Origin: Pantoea nemavictus
GTDB taxonomy: Bacteria > Pseudomonadota > Gammaproteobacteria > Enterobacterales > Enterobacteriaceae
Length of the DNA stretch: 64,000 nucleotides
Direction of reading: 5' to 3'
NCBI RefSeq assembly: GCF_037479095.1
Contig: NZ_JBBGZW010000001.1
Coordinates: 434,001 to 498,000 of the forward strand
Position 1 is the stretch's first letter. The number at the start of each line of letters is the position of its first letter. A model generated the notes under the pieces. That model worked only from the letters and a program-made list of their open reading frames with translations, was not told the origin of the DNA and made no database searches. The translations under genes were made by a program, and so were the position numbers. Positions 61,226-64,000 of the stretch are shown here, in pieces.

Positions 61226-61268
61226 AATCAGCACGCAAATGAATACTCATTCAGCAACGGAATTTACT

Positions 61269-61316
61269 ATGACACGCGTTCAGTTCAACCACCATCATCA
61301 CCATCACCCTGACTAG
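61269..61316 (+). CDS. hisL: his operon leader peptide HisL
   Basis: 15 residues, MTRVQFNHHHHHHPD. Six consecutive His codons sense charged tRNA-His and set the attenuator downstream. E. coli has seven His and Lys in place of the Asn here, as I recall. Confidence 0.97.
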   Translation: MTRVQFNHHHHHHPD

Positions 61317-61379
61317 TCTTTCAGGCGATGTGTGCTGGGAGACGATTAGGATCTTCCAGTGGTGCGAACGCAAAGAGAG

Positions 61380-61412
61380 CCCCCGGAAGATCATCTTCCG
61401 GGGGTTTTTTTA
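61380..61412 (+). terminator. his attenuator terminator
   Basis: Stem CCCCGGAAGAT/ATCTTCCGGGG followed by a run of seven T. The pause and antiterminator arms lie between hisL and this point (CTGGGAGACG, GATCTTCCAG). Confidence 0.93.
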
Positions 61413-61466
61413 TGGGCGAACGCAACCCAACAAGTTCAGACAGGATTGAATAAGAGGATAGGAACC

Positions 61467-62366
61467 ATGTTAGATAACACCCGTATTCGCATAGCTATGC
61501 AGAAATCTGGCCGTTTAAGCGATGAATCACGCGAACTGCTGGCCCGCTGCGGTATCAAAATCAACCTTCAGCAGCAGCGTCTGATTGCGTTTGCGGAGAA
61601 CATGCCCATCGACATCCTGCGCGTGCGTGATGACGATATTCCTGGCCTGGTGATGGATGGCGTGGTGGATCTCGGTATCGTCGGTGAAAACGTACTGGAA
61701 GAAGAACTGTTAAACCGTCGTGCCCAAGGTGAAGACCCGCGCTATTTCACGCTGCGTCGTCTGGATTTCGGCGGTTGTCGCCTATCGCTGGCGATGCCGG
61801 TGGATGCCGAGTACACCGGTCCGCAGTGCCTGAATAATGCCCGCGTTGCTACCTCTTATCCGCACCTGCTGAAGAAATACCTCGATAAACAAGGCGTCAC
61901 CTTCAAATCCTGCCTGCTAAACGGTTCTGTCGAAGTCGCGCCACGCGCTGGCCTGGCCGATGCGATTTGTGACCTGGTGTCTACCGGCGCGACGCTGGAA
62001 GCCAACGGTCTGCGCGAAGTGGAAGTGATCTACCGCTCGAAAGCGGTGCTGATTCAGCGCGACGGCGAACTGCCCGCCGCCAAGCAAGAGCTGATTGATA
62101 AAATGATGACGCGCATTCAGGGCGTGATCAAAGCGCGTGAGTCTAAGTACATCATGCTGCACGCGCCCAGCGAGCGTCTGGAAGAAGTGATTGCCCTGCT
62201 GCCGGGCGCTGAGCGTCCAACCGTGCTGCCGCTGGCTGGTGACGTGAGCCGCGTGGCGATGCACATGGTGAGCACCGAAACCCTGTTCTGGGAAACCATG
62301 GAAAAACTGAAAGCGCTGGGCGCCAGCTCGATCCTCGTACTGCCAATCGAAAAAATGTTGGAGTAA
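61467..62366 (+). CDS. hisG: ATP phosphoribosyltransferase HisG
   Basis: 299 residues from the ATG at 61467 ([17 protein letters not shown]), AGGATAGGAACC upstream; a longer frame to 61359 runs through the attenuator and is rejected. Long-form HisG with the C-terminal ACT-like histidine-binding domain (from about 225). Landmarks: [33 protein letters not shown]. First step of histidine synthesis, feedback inhibited by histidine. Confidence 0.97.
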   Translation: MLDNTRIRIAMQKSGRLSDESRELLARCGIKINLQQQRLIAFAENMPIDILRVRDDDIPGLVMDGVVDLGIVGENVLEEELLNRRAQGEDPRYFTLRRLDFGGCRLSLAMPVDAEYTGPQCLNNARVATSYPHLLKKYLDKQGVTFKSCLLNGSVEVAPRAGLADAICDLVSTGATLEANGLREVEVIYRSKAVLIQRDGELPAAKQELIDKMMTRIQGVIKARESKYIMLHAPSERLEEVIALLPGAERPTVLPLAGDVSRVAMHMVSTETLFWETMEKLKALGASSILVLPIEKMLE

Positions 62367-62370
62367 CACG

Positions 62371-64000
<1,630 letters not shown>

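Overview
The window comes from the chromosome of an enterobacterium, most likely Erwiniaceae (Pantoea/Erwinia type). The evidence is gene order and protein identity: cbl-nac beside a tRNA-Asn at the left end, and the order tmaR(yeeX)-yeeA-sbmC-dacD-sbcB ... plaP ... yeeZ-hisL-hisGDC at the right end, as on the E. coli chromosome. Base composition is that of a mid-to-high-GC enterobacterium, with AT-richer stretches at the hip genes and the fimbrial regulators. An ERIC element and three families of short palindromes fill many gaps. I see no transposase, integrase, phage gene or CRISPR array.

Layout. 1-2000: two LysR regulators of sulfur and nitrogen limitation (cbl, partial; nac with a sigma-54 type promoter). 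2360-6270: repeats, then a three-gene sugar/polyol ABC importer. 6590-6890: a candidate small RNA and tRNA-Asn. 7093-8752: a tripartite HipBST toxin-antitoxin operon with three operator-like palindromes at exact 71-bp steps. 8844-29727: a large organosulfur/flavin-monooxygenase region holding three luciferase-like monooxygenases, an M20 amidohydrolase, a GNAT acetyltransferase, a MetNIQ-like importer under a TetR-type regulator, a complete Dpp-like importer with two near-duplicate binding proteins, and unrelated inserts (aldonolactone oxidase + GT8 glycosyltransferase; desaturase + PhnD-like protein). 29905-37389: an alternate (class 5/CS1-type) chaperone-usher fimbria flanked by two unusual regulators. 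37477-42653: an EF-G paralogue, a PanE-like reductase, ydcF and an orphan lacI-like gene. 42719-47803: the conserved tmaR-yeeA-sbmC-dacD-sbcB block. 47892-54065: L-threonate catabolism (ygbI, ltnD, otnK, otnC, otnI, ygbN). 54223-60202: plaP with an overlapping small upstream ORF (yoeI-like), then puuA and puuDRB of putrescine degradation. 60265-64000: yeeZ and the his operon with its leader peptide and attenuator.

How parts work together. The two minus-strand operons in 8844-29727 contain between them the enzyme set of the Bacillus subtilis yxe/ytm type S-alkylcysteine salvage pathway: an N-acetyltransferase, an FMN monooxygenase of the NtaA/SnaA family and an M20 deacylase, with importers. 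A 27-bp sequence is repeated exactly upstream of two of the genes. Putrescine would enter through PlaP and be glutamylated and oxidised by PuuA and PuuB; puuC, puuE and puuP are not in the window. Threonate enters through the GntP-type permease and is converted by LtnD, OtnI, OtnK and OtnC to dihydroxyacetone phosphate.

Functions are read from recognised protein similarity and motifs without any database search. Start codons were chosen from ribosome-binding sites where the longest frame was implausible.
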